A stretch of DNA of 42,432 bases. It comes from Conidiobolus incongruus B7586 (Eukaryota; Entomophthoromycota; Entomophthoromycetes; Entomophthorales; Conidiobolaceae). Location of the stretch: assembly GCA_000697335.1 (NCBI GenBank), contig JNEM01014892.1:1-42432 (forward strand). The letters are read 5' to 3'. Both the position numbers and the translations under genes were made by a program. Numbering within the stretch: the first letter of the stretch is position 1; every line of letters starts with the position of its first letter. Of this stretch, positions 1-9,293 are shown in pieces. The notes under the pieces were generated by a model, which was not told the DNA's origin, did no database searches, and worked only from the letters and a program-made list of their open reading frames with translations.

Positions 1-1010
1 CTATAAACCCTTTAAAATTATTTAAAGTTTATAAACAACTTTTAATAATAAAATATTATTTAAATTAATAATTTATTACTAAGTAAATTATTTTAAAACT
101 AAAAAAGAAATTATTTAAAACTTATTAAAATTTAAAAAATTAACTTTAATTATTACTCTTTTAATTATTTATAAAGTGAAAAATATATTGAAAAACACTT
201 TTTTATTTTAGTTAAAAGATTATATAAGTATTTTAATATTAGTTTTACAAGTATTTTATATATATTAAAGTTTAAACTTAAATTAATAAATAAAAATATA
301 AAATAGGTACCTTATAATTTAATTAAAGCTTAAAAAAAGTTAGAGTAGTTATTACTAAATAAAACTTATTAAAATATTACTAGAAGCTTAAACTTTTACA
401 ACATATAATTATAATTGATGAATTATAAATTTTTATGTATAATCTTTTATTAAAACAAAAATTAAAATGTTAGATTAAGTTAAATTAACCCCCTTTATAA
501 ATCCCTTTAAATAAACATTTTATTAATAAACAAATATTAATTATTGTAATAAATTATAATAGTATATATTATTTTTATTTAATTTTTAAAGGAAAAACAA
601 TTAATAGTAAATTTTATATTGTTTTTTTAAATAAAAGTATTTTTAATTAGTGTTCTCAATATAATTTGAGAAAACTTATTATTTTACATAATAATTATAA
701 AATAGATAAATTTAAAATAATAAAAAACTTTCTAATTAAAAATAACTAGAAAAAACTACTATATCTAGTATACTTTTTAAATTATAACTTATGTGATTAT
801 AATTGCTTTAAACAATTAAAAAACTAATTTACAAGAAAGAAAATTTCTGCAAGAAAATTTAATTGGTTTGTAAAATATCAAATTTTAGTCTTTAATAAAA
901 AAAACTATTTTTTAAGTGTTAAATCTTTGCTAAAAGTATTGCAAAAAGTTATTAATAATAAAAGAAACTATTAAATTTATATTATATATTTATTTTTATA
1001 TATTATATAT
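1..1010. other. Extremely AT-rich, CpA-poor block
   Basis: No gene is visible. C is followed by T far more often than by A (in the first 480 bases roughly three CpT for each CpA by hand count), and G mostly follows A rather than T. The sequence just after about 1020 has the opposite habit, with many CpA and TpG. This asymmetry is what repeat-induced point mutation (CpA to TpA) leaves in fungi, so the block is probably an old repeat mutated beyond recognition. No family can be named from it. Confidence 0.5.
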
Positions 1011-1952
1011 TAAAATATTTATTTATTTTGAATCACAAAAAATTCCCATTATTAAAAATACAGAGTAATTTTACAAGTTAAAGGATTGAAACATAGTTTT
1101 CAAATTTATATTGAATTTATCATGCTTTTATATTGATATTATTAAAAGTTTATAATAAATATAACTATTAATGAATTGAATACAAATCAACTTCATTCAA
1201 ATGAAGTTATTATTATATTGATTTTCTCAAGTATATGTTTATTATTATATAATACTACTCTTTCAAAATATGTACATTTTTAACCTGAGATAAATTTGGA
1301 ATCAAATATCTTAAAGAATTATTTATGATGGAATATAAACTACCCTTGAAAAGTTTTTTAATATCATTAAGAATATAGAGTCAAGGATTTTTATTATTAA
1401 GTTTTATAATAATATAGTTTTTCAAATACCGTAATTCAAAATGTTGGATTCTTATCTATGCCAATAGTATATTAGAGTTTATAAATGATAACTCAATCCA
1501 ATTTATTTTATTATATAATATATAAATTCATAATTTATTATTAGTAATCAGCATTTAGTTTAATATATTTTATCGATTTATTTAATATAAAATATGACCA
1601 TTATATTATTAATATGATTCATGTATTGATTGTATTTAATATTTTTTTTGTAAAATTTAATTATTTCCTTATTGCTCAGGAATTATGTAGGACATAATAG
1701 TAAAAATAAAAATATTTTGTATGTTTTTATTCATTAAAAATTATTTATTTTATTTTATAATTTGCAAAGGATAAAAACATTATCAACATGGAAATTAATA
1801 TTAAATTATAATTAATTTAAATCGATGAGTAGCATTTACATTATCATATTTATTAAGCATAGTATTTTAATGTAGTTTAGAATATACGTTATAATGAATA
1901 AATAATTTATTTGAATAATCAGCATTATTTTATAAATGGTGAAAATATATAA
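1011..1952. other. Intergenic, no gene seen
   Basis: AT-rich spacer with ordinary CpA content. The only structure noted is a short perfect hairpin at 1189-1208 with 9-base arms (AACTTCATT and its complement) around a 2-base loop. No coding signal or family resemblance was found. Confidence 0.5.
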
Positions 1953-2324
1953 TTAGCAAAGTCCACATCTATTGTATTTAATAAACAATGACCCGACGCA
2001 GAGACCAACAATAGTAGAGTTAAAAAATCTTCCTTGAACTTACTTGGTGACAAGGCCAACACATCCTTTACCATAGTGGAAGGTCAATTGAGTGGAACCA
2101 GTGCTTTTAGTAGATTTGATCCTAACATCTTCAAGATCGACCCATCCCCAATATCCATTCGCAGTATACTTTTTGGGATCACCTATAAAATTATTTTCAG
2201 GATATAATTCGGCGAATATTATTGTAGCATAGCCTGGGCTTAGGGCACAAGGATTAGAATCAGCAGGACATTAGTTCCAGGCGAAAGCAACAGATGGAAT
2301 GAAGGCCAAAACAGTGAACTTCAT
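1953..2324 (-). pseudogene. Broken copy of the small six-cysteine beta/gamma-crystallin-like secreted protein
   Basis: Read on the minus strand, this stretch follows the intact gene at 3913-4287 almost from end to end: a similar start, a hydrophobic leader, the WN.CPAD motif after it, the central TGSTQLTFHYGKGCVG motif and the VQG motif before the C-terminal cysteine region. Its length (372 bases) is nearly the same as the intact gene. About two in-frame stops interrupt it, so I call it a pseudogene, and some cysteines and aromatic positions have changed. A TATATAAA-like box remains upstream at about 2347-2357, so the copy may still be transcribed. It lies 1.6 kb from its intact relative in the same orientation, which suggests tandem duplication followed by decay. 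Recoding of stops is a remote alternative and unlikely, because all intact genes here read normally. Confidence 0.8.
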
Positions 2325-2847
2325 GCTAGTAGTTAGATTGTTAGAGCTTTATATATTGAGTATTTTCATTGATGACTTCAATATTCACTATTGATATGCT
2401 TAAAATACATCAAACACTCAACTATTTGGTGTATTGAGTGGTAACAAGAATATTACTTTGTACACTTGGCACTAAATAATATGTTTTGAGTTATATTTAG
2501 AATGTTATGATTTAATTATTAAGAATACGCAGTTGATATTCAATTGAATAATATTTGAATTGAAGAATTAATTAAAACAATTTATATTTAGATTATCTAA
2601 TACAAAAATTTAAAAAATTTCAAAAATATTAATATTATGATTAATTATACATTCAAAACAAAATTTTGAATAAAGTTAATATTGCCAAAGCTTGTCATTC
2701 TAAATGTGATAATATTTAAGTATTTATAGAACATAATATATTAAAATATTACTCAACGTTAGTCAATTACTCATTGAATCTGAAACTAATATAAAATTTT
2801 TTGAATAAAACCATAAATTTAATTTCAAATATATTAGTAACAAGAGT

Positions 2848-3170
2848 GTGGCTACATAAATGGTAATCTGCCCGACCAACTTCATTTCGCGATCTATTAT
2901 GTTATGGAATCTTAACCCCAAAAGACCTATCACACTACTTCAAGGTCTCATTCTTCTAGCAACCCAATATATTTCTTTACACTACCTACAGCCGACAATT
3001 GGTCTATAATGATACATTATAATCATCACCTTCGGTCTTCTGTGAAGCGCATTAAATCCTTAACAGACCCCAATAAAACTCCCTAACCCAAACTACCAAA
3101 CAGGTCGTAAACAAGCAGCTCCTTTATCTATTATTAAAGTTCTATTAGCAATCAATAGACCCACAATAGA
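2848..3170. other. G+C-elevated island, possible repeat remnant
   Basis: This stretch is clearly richer in G and C than the roughly 20% G+C around it and contains CpG-bearing words such as TTTCGCGATC. Neither strand has a long open frame. On the minus strand there are short peptide-like stretches that might be worn coding sequence, but I recognise no domain. It most likely is the remnant of a transposable element or inserted foreign segment. A structured RNA is possible, but I found no tRNA-like or snRNA-like motif. Confidence 0.35.
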
Positions 3171-3886
3171 ATTATATGTTTAAATGTATCAAGCAAAATT
3201 TCAACAAATTTCAGAGTATTAGTTCTGTGTTATAATTGATAAAGAGATTATGATGCTAATAATCGTAATATAATCATCATTGATATGTTATACAAATTAA
3301 TTTAATATTAATTAAAATTAAGATATTTTTAATTTACATATATTTTAAAATTAATTAATATTACCAAATCATTATTTTTTTAATTCATATATATTATTTT
3401 AATTTGATTATCTAAAGTATTTATATTTAAAATTAATTATCATATATATATATATATATATATTATATCATTTAAATGTAAATTTAAATTTAAATTTTTA
3501 TTTTATCATTTATTATAAAATGATATAATTTGGATTTTAAAATATAATTTTTAAATTTAATTAAATTGTATTATACTATAAAAAAATTTTTTTTGAATAA
3601 AATAATTCAAATGTGAATCTTAATTTAATAATACTATAATAAGTGTTGATATAAATTATTTGGTTGAAGAGAACAAAATATACAGATTAAATATTATCCA
3701 AAGTTTTATGAATATTCATAATATATTGTGTGATATATTATCTTACTACTCATTGAATCAATAATTATTGATTAGAAAATAATTACCAAAAAGTTAATCA
3801 AATTTATATTAAATTTTACAACAAACTGACATATATAATAAAAGTATATAAATTGTATTAATCATGATTGTTCTGACATATACATT

Positions 3887-3892
3887 TTTATT
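3887..3892 (-). terminator. AATAAA-type poly(A) signal of the 3913-4287 gene
   Basis: AATAAA on the minus strand about 21 bases after the stop codon, at the same spacing as in the other minus-strand genes of the window. Confidence 0.5.
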
Positions 3893-3912
3893 TTAATATT
3901 CACAATTTATAT

Positions 3913-4287
3913 TTAGCAAGATCCATAACGATTGAACTTAATGAAGACAGATCCAGCACAGAGGCCATCATCAGTGGAGTTAAAGAATCCACCTTGAACT
4001 TGCTTGATAACATGACCAACACATCCTTTACCATAGTGGAAGGTCAATTGAGTGGAACCAGTGCTCTTAGCAGATTTGATTCTAACATCGTCAATATCGA
4101 CACATCCCCAGCCACCTTCAACTTTGTACACTTTAACATCTCCCTTGAAGTTATTTTCAGAGTAGATTTCAGCTTCCATGCTGGAGATAGAGCCAGGAGG
4201 AGGGGCACAAGGATTGGGATCAGCAGGGCATTGATTCCAGGCAGAAATAGAAGCAATAGCAAGAGATACAACGGTGAGGAATTTCAT
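3913..4287 (-). CDS. Small secreted beta/gamma-crystallin-like protein, 124 aa
   Basis: The protein starts with a clear signal peptide (MKFLTVVSLAIASISA, cleavage near residue 16). The mature part has six cysteines (20, 27, 62, 89, 110, 124). Residues 38-75 fit one Greek-key motif of the beta/gamma-crystallin fold: an aromatic residue, six residues and a glycine (Y42 to G49), then a serine near residue 72-75. Residues 80-118 look like a second, less regular motif around FHYGKGCVG and CAGSVFIK. Small secreted proteins of this fold in microbes include protease inhibitors and calcium-binding or toxin-like proteins, and I cannot choose between them. Two relatives on the plus strand share the TQLTFHYG, GHVIKQVQGGF and CAGS.FIK.NR.GSC motifs, so the family is under coding constraint. 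A minus-strand TATATAA box lies at 4357-4363, about 70 bases before the start. The function is unknown; secretion is well supported and the fold assignment moderately so. Confidence 0.85.
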   Translation of the reverse strand: MKFLTVVSLAIASISAWNQCPADPNPCAPPPGSISSMEAEIYSENNFKGDVKVYKVEGGWGCVDIDDVRIKSAKSTGSTQLTFHYGKGCVGHVIKQVQGGFFNSTDDGLCAGSVFIKFNRYGSC

Positions 4288-4354
4288 TTTATTAGATATT
4301 AGATTTGAATGAATAAATTACAATTGAATACTGATCTAAATGCCCAATTTAGGT

Positions 4355-4364
4355 GTTTATATAG
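4355..4364 (-). promoter_or_regulatory. TATA-like box of the 3913-4287 gene
   Basis: CTATATAAAC on the minus strand, about 70 bases before the start codon. The same kind of box precedes the other intact genes. The surrounding sequence is AT-rich, so part of the match may be chance. Confidence 0.4.
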
Positions 4365-6820
4365 TTCAATTCTAAATAACCAGTCTCAAATTGAAATATT
4401 AAAATCTATTTTTAAATTATTGTACTTTTTAATTTGAAAAAATGCAGAAACCGGATTATATTAAGGTACATTTCATTTGAAAAAAGGAACACTCAACAGC
4501 AACTGAAACTATAAATAGATTAAAATAAAATCAAATGATCGATGAAATTATTATAATTTAAGTATTAAATCTCAAAATTTGACAAAAATTTATAAAATCA
4601 AATTTTAAAAGCTTTATTTAACCCTAATTCAATAGAACAATCCCTATTGATAATATTTGAAATAAAAATACATTTTAAAATAATAAATTATTTCCAATAT
4701 CAAAAATATCAATAGGAATAGTATATATATGCTTTTGATTATTTTATCTTTTTATGCTAACTAAATTATTGATCCTTGAGTTTTTAATTAATTTTTGAAA
4801 GACACAAGAATTTATAATAAATAATTAATTCAAGATAAAAATTAGAATTTTATCAAATATTAAATTAATTAAATTTTATTATTAATATATAATATTTAAT
4901 AATTCAATTTTAAAAATTAGTTATATTTATTGCAAATAGTATGATTTTTAATTTTGATTTTAATCAATAAAATATAATAAATCCAAGTATTAATACTCAT
5001 GTCATATAATAATATAATTTCATTAAGTTTGATTATTAATTAAAACATTGCATAAATATTGATCAGAATTATATTATATTATAATGCTTAGTATTAAATA
5101 TTAATAAAAATGAAATCATTCGAGTGACAAACTATTTAATTAGTGTTAGTTAAAGCATTATCAAGTTTTAAATCTTGATGATTTAAATTTTAATAATTAA
5201 TAAATAGTATAATTAAATATAAAAATAGAATACTGATTGAATGTATATTATAAATATTTTAAAATTATTCTTTCAAAGTATGAAATAATATATTCATATG
5301 TGAATAACAAAGCTATAGTGAAGGATTATTCTACATTTAAATAGTCAATATTTTAGGTATTAAAGTTTATACATATATTTCAATGTGAACAATACATTTG
5401 GATTTATTATAATAGGTAAATATTTATCCTATTGATAACAATATATATATCTTATTTATTTGTAATATATAATAAATCATTGCAGCTTTGGAAATATAAA
5501 AAGATTTATTAAATTTAACTATAATATTGAAATGTAATATATAATTATATAATGCATTCTAAAAAATCAAAATTTCATTGATTAATAATATCCAAACGTT
5601 TAAGTATTATATTTGTAAACAAATTTCTCAATTAATTAACCTTATTTTAACTCCTATTATATTATCCACCTATTCTGATTAATTATAAAATTAGACCTGA
5701 TTTGCTCACTAAATATTTTTAGCCAATTAATTTTGAGTGATTATTTAAAAAATTATCGATTATATCAAGGAATATATAGTAATTTTTATATCAAATTATT
5801 ATAAGCAAATTAATGATTATCCAAAACCAAAATTATGCTAATATTATTTCATAATAGAGTTATTTATAATGATTATATAATTTCAAACTTTAAACTTGAT
5901 GATATAATAGTAACTTAATATTTTTCCTGTATTGAAATTTAAAAATTTTTAAATTACAAGGTTAATACTCATATTAATCGTAGAACTAGTTTCATTTTAG
6001 TGAATACATTAATAAATATATAAATATGACAATATCTAATAATGAATGATATTATAATGAATGTAATAAAATTATAAAATCTAAAAATATTTAATAAAAA
6101 AACAGTGATATAACAATTGCACTGATTCGTGAATTAATTTTAGAATCCAGTACTATATTATTTATAAGATCAATAGAATATAAAATTCATTTTTCACGCA
6201 TTAACGAGATAAAAATAATGTTGGCTAAAAATTTTACTTACTAATATGCAATATGAAATGAATTTAAATTTATTTGGGAAAAATATCTTTATATTTCACT
6301 CATGATATTTTCTAAATCATTTGAATATATAAATAAATGAATACTATTACAAAAAGTTATTAATTTTATATACTTTTTCCCCTAAAAACCAATATTAAAT
6401 CAGGGTAATTTGATATTGTGTATATTTTGTTTTATTCATTTAATAATGATTACTTTAGTTGAATATGCTTTAATTTCAAGTCCAAATAAATCATTTTAAT
6501 ACTAATGTCGTAAAAATCTATGAATAATGTTGAATTTTCAAGAAAGAAATGTATATTACATAATATAATATTCCTTGTATATTCTAGAACTAATGCTAAT
6601 AAACTCACACCGTTTATCATTGGCTAATATCATTTTTTGTTCAATTAGTTCAGACTTGTAAATGGGAAATTGTGTATTGTATAAAAATATATTAGGATAA
6701 CTAATAAATTTAATTTGATTTTCAATTAATTTAATAATTCGATTTAATCAAGTATTCAAAATTTAAACTTCGGAAATTTAATAATTAATTAAGGAACAAA
6801 TAAAAATTTCCTTGTTATTA
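4365..6820. other. Intergenic spacer, nothing recognised
   Basis: About 2.5 kb of AT-rich sequence between divergently oriented crystallin-like genes. CpA and TpG are present at ordinary levels, so it does not look like the left-edge block. No coding stretch, RNA gene or repeat with clear ends was found. Confidence 0.5.
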
Positions 6821-6823
6821 TAG

Positions 6824-6841
6824 TATAAATATCTGACGTCA
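6824..6841 (+). promoter_or_regulatory. TATA box followed by a CRE-like palindrome
   Basis: TATAAAT at 6824-6830 lies 44 bases before the start codon of the gene at 6868. Just after it, at 6834-6841, is the perfect palindrome TGACGTCA, the binding site of CREB/ATF-type bZIP factors, such as Atf1 in fungi. The TATA position matches the sister gene at 8907, but the palindrome is not kept there. A role in cAMP or stress control is only an inference. Confidence 0.4.
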
Positions 6842-6867
6842 ATTCAGTTAAATTTGAAATATTTAAA

Positions 6868-7254
6868 ATGAAGTTATTTAATTATAAGATATATTGGTTG
6901 TTGAGTTTGATAAATGGTGAGTTTGAAAAATGTCCATTTGATTCAACCTCCATAAACTGTGATCCGAACTTTGATACCAGCCTCGCATTATTAGATGTTA
7001 CAGTATATTCGGATTATGATTTCAAAGGAGAGATGGCCTTTTTTATGGTTCCTGGAGTGTATGGATGTGTTAATATTCCAGATATGCAAATCAAATCAGC
7101 ACTCAGCACAGCTGAAACCCAATTAACCTTTCATTACGGGACTAATTGTGCTGGTCATGTAATTAAACAAGTTCAAGGTGGCTTTAACAATGTTACAACT
7201 CCAGTGTGTGCAGGGTCGATTTTCATTAAATATAACCGATTCGGATCATGTTAA
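6868..7254 (+). CDS. Small secreted beta/gamma-crystallin-like protein, 128 aa
   Basis: This is a paralogue of the genes at 3913 and 8907. The N-terminus (MKLFNYKIYWLLSLINGEFE) is a short, weak-looking signal peptide, with likely cleavage near residue 17. The mature protein has six cysteines (22, 31, 67, 94, 114, 128) in the family order. The first Greek-key-like motif has Y47 to G54 with six residues between, followed by IKSALS. The second part carries TQLTFHYG and GHVIKQVQGGF. The last 106 bases through the stop differ at one position from the gene at 8907, whereas the first halves have diverged well beyond that, a sign of recent gene conversion. An AATAAA lies at 7301-7306, 47 bases after the stop. 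The molecular role is unknown; an extracellular effector, inhibitor or binding protein is possible. Confidence 0.85.
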   Translation: MKLFNYKIYWLLSLINGEFEKCPFDSTSINCDPNFDTSLALLDVTVYSDYDFKGEMAFFMVPGVYGCVNIPDMQIKSALSTAETQLTFHYGTNCAGHVIKQVQGGFNNVTTPVCAGSIFIKYNRFGSC

Positions 7255-7300
7255 ACTAATTTGCTCATATCCTTCATTTTTCCCCCCAAATTTCTTCATT

Positions 7301-7306
7301 AATAAA
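7301..7306 (+). terminator. AATAAA poly(A) signal
   Basis: AATAAA 47 bases after the stop of the 6868-7254 gene, implying a short 3' untranslated region. Confidence 0.4.
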
Positions 7307-7309
7307 TTA

Positions 7310-7949
7310 TTTAAATGTTTTTATAATGTTGATTTATTCCTACTAATAATATAAAATAATATCATATATTTATAATTAATATTAAACCAAAGTTAAATAA
7401 ATATAAAAATAGTATAAAATTGTTAATAACAATATATGTTAATATAAATAATTATTATTATGTTAAATTATCTAAGTTTCATTAGTATAAATAGCTACTA
7501 CATTGGATAGTTGATAGTGACAAATTTTTAAAAAAACATAATTTGATATCTAACTCATATATCAATATGTGGTCAAGATTAATACCTGACTATATATTTT
7601 GTTATAAAAATTTTTATTTCAAATATTTGCACTGATATATATATATATATATATATATGAACTCAAATTATATACTTACATTTTTTTAAATTCATATTGA
7701 AATATTTAATGTGAAAACCTTTTAAATATTTAATATATAATCAGTTGAACAAATCTAAAATTCCAAAATATTATATCATAGCAGAATAATATAATTTTCT
7801 ATATTATTATATATTTAGTTAAACTTTTTACTTTTTAATCTTCTGTTTAATAATATTTGATATCGTTATTTGAGATTTCCAGGAATATTTGAATACAAGA
7901 ATTATTTCATTGGCAATAAATTTTAATATGGGACATAGTTATATTTTAA
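7310..7949. other. Intergenic spacer with an (AT)12 microsatellite
   Basis: AT-rich sequence with an uninterrupted (AT)12 tract at 7635-7658. No gene was found. Confidence 0.5.
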
Positions 7950-8285
7950 CACGTCTTGGGAAAGCCGTGTCCAGAGTAGTTTAAGTAAAAGAGAGAGATT
8001 TGGGGAATTCCAGGTAAGTGTTAGGGAGATAGGGGGTTTTTTGATTTACATCAAATAGCTAGGAGGATCCAGATCGAACTCTTCCTGTTGAGGATAGCTC
8101 TAATTCCAGGTTTTATATAGTGTGGGTTGGGTAAGGTGATTCATGAGGTTATCTGGTGACTTGAACCATCGGCAAATTAAAAGATAGAGCAAGAGCAGGT
8201 GGTATGTGAGGGGGAAATGACTTTAACATTAGGTTGATGTAAAGATACTTGGGTAGAAGGGAGTCACCTGACTCGTGAAAAATAT
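7950..8285. repeat. G+C-elevated segment, possible LTR or repeat remnant
   Basis: About 40% G+C inside AT-rich flanks, with sharp edges. It begins with a small hairpin (ACACG with CGTGT) and ends with the palindrome-like AGTCACCTGACT. On the minus strand it carries ACTATATAAAACC, a TATA-like motif of the kind found in LTR promoters. It has no open frame of note. A solo LTR or other repeat fragment is the best guess; without a second copy in the window the family cannot be named. Confidence 0.3.
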
Positions 8286-8540
8286 ATATATTCTAAATAT
8301 CATGAATCTACAATAAGTTTAATCAAATCAAAATTTTATTAATAGGTTTAATATTCAATAGTTCAATTGGAATAAACTGAAAACCAGGAAAGGGAAAAAT
8401 GATAATAATTTTATTTCAATTTATTATCCATTTGAATCATATTGTAAAATGATAAGTGGTCCTGACCATCAAACACCACTAGTATTGGAAACTTCAGGAG
8501 GCAGATTTTTGGAATCATTGAAAGGTGGGATGACAAGTAA

Positions 8541-8758
8541 TGTGACAGCCCGTAAGTAAGTAGATCAGTAAATGACACCTACTATTGCGAAAGTGCCCAA
8601 GTTCCTCTGTATGACAAATTCAGACAAAAAACAAACAATACGATCAAGATGATAGTTGAACTTTATTATTACAAGAAAGTAGTATTTATAGTGAATGTGA
8701 TGGTGGCTTAGGGAGATAATTAGTGGCAGATTCAGGTTTTGTTAAGGAGCTTGTTACA
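8541..8758 (-). repeat. Possible solo LTR, 218 bases
   Basis: It begins TGTGACAG and ends TTGTTACA, so its ends form a near-matching inverted pair (TGTGACA and TGTTACA) with the TG...CA limits of LTRs. On the minus strand it contains CTATAAATAC followed by AATAAAG, the order of promoter box and poly(A) signal in an LTR. No target-site duplication is visible at these limits, so the edges or the identity may be wrong. It lies directly upstream of the crystallin-like gene at 8907. Confidence 0.35.
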
Positions 8759-8861
8759 TTCAATTAAATGTTAAAAGACAATAATAATGATTCGTAATTT
8801 TATATTTCGGAAATTTAAAAAATTATTGAGGAATAATTTCAAATATTTAAGAATTAAAGGG

Positions 8862-8870
8862 TATAAAAAT
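8862..8870 (+). promoter_or_regulatory. TATA-like box of the 8907 gene
   Basis: TATAAAAAT lies 45 bases before the chosen start codon, aligned with the TATA box 44 bases before the sister gene at 6868. The wider upstream sequences also align, beginning at a shared CGGAAATTTAA word. This helps to fix the start at 8907. Confidence 0.5.
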
Positions 8871-8906
8871 GAAAAAAGAAATTGGAAAAATAATAAAAAA
8901 TTTAAA

Positions 8907-9293
8907 ATGAAATTAATAAATTATAGAAGTTTATTGCTATTTGGTTTAATAAAAGGTGAATTTGAAGTATGTCCATTTGACCCAACTACTCAGAACTGTG
9001 ATCCTAATTTTGATCCAGCATTTGGAAATTTGGATGCTCGAGTTTATTCTGAATATGATTTTAAAGGAGATATGACTACTTTTACAATCGATGGAATGTA
9101 TGGCTGTGCTAATATTCCAGATATTCAAATCAAATCAGCGCTCAGTACTGGTTCAACACAGTTAACCTTTCATTATGGGGCCAATTGTGTTGGTCATGTA
9201 ATTAAACAAGTTCAAGGTGGCTTTAGCAATGTTACAACTCCAGTGTGTGCAGGGTCGATTTTCATTAAATATAACCGATTCGGATCATGTTAA
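8907..9293 (+). CDS. Small secreted beta/gamma-crystallin-like protein, 128 aa
   Basis: Same length and cysteine positions (22, 31, 67, 94, 114, 128) as the gene at 6868, with the leader MKLINYRSLLLFGLIKG. The frame is open further upstream to 8787, but the 40 extra codons are a lysine- and asparagine-rich stretch that matches the untranslated promoter region of the sister gene and includes its TATA-like box. The start at 8907 is therefore preferred. The Greek-key signature Y47 to G54, the TGSTQLTFHYG motif and the C-terminal CAGSIFIKYNRFGSC are intact. TGSTQLTFHYG is shared with the minus-strand gene at 3913 but altered in the 6868 gene. The C-terminal 106 bases nearly match the 6868 gene. 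Secretion is likely, although the signal peptide is short. The function is unknown. Confidence 0.83.
   Translation: MKLINYRSLLLFGLIKGEFEVCPFDPTTQNCDPNFDPAFGNLDARVYSEYDFKGDMTTFTIDGMYGCANIPDIQIKSALSTGSTQLTFHYGANCVGHVIKQVQGGFSNVTTPVCAGSIFIKYNRFGSC

Larger units (their letters stand above)
2325..3912. other. Intergenic with a G+C-elevated island and an AT microsatellite
   Basis: Mostly AT-rich spacer. An (AT)11 tract lies at 3442-3463. A conspicuous island of about 40% G+C lies at about 2848-3170 and is listed separately. No gene can be supported. Confidence 0.5.

Noticed and set aside
1189-1208. A 9-base-arm hairpin with a 2-base loop.
   Set aside because: It is isolated, away from any gene, and short palindromes are frequent in sequence of this composition.
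3442-3463. AT dinucleotide runs here and at 7635, 20264, 22913 and 35336.
   Set aside because: Noted as microsatellites, but simple AT runs are expected in this genome and show no regular relation to genes.
8060-8075. A word resembling part of a tRNA B box within the G+C-rich segment.
   Set aside because: No matching A box or cloverleaf could be drawn around it.
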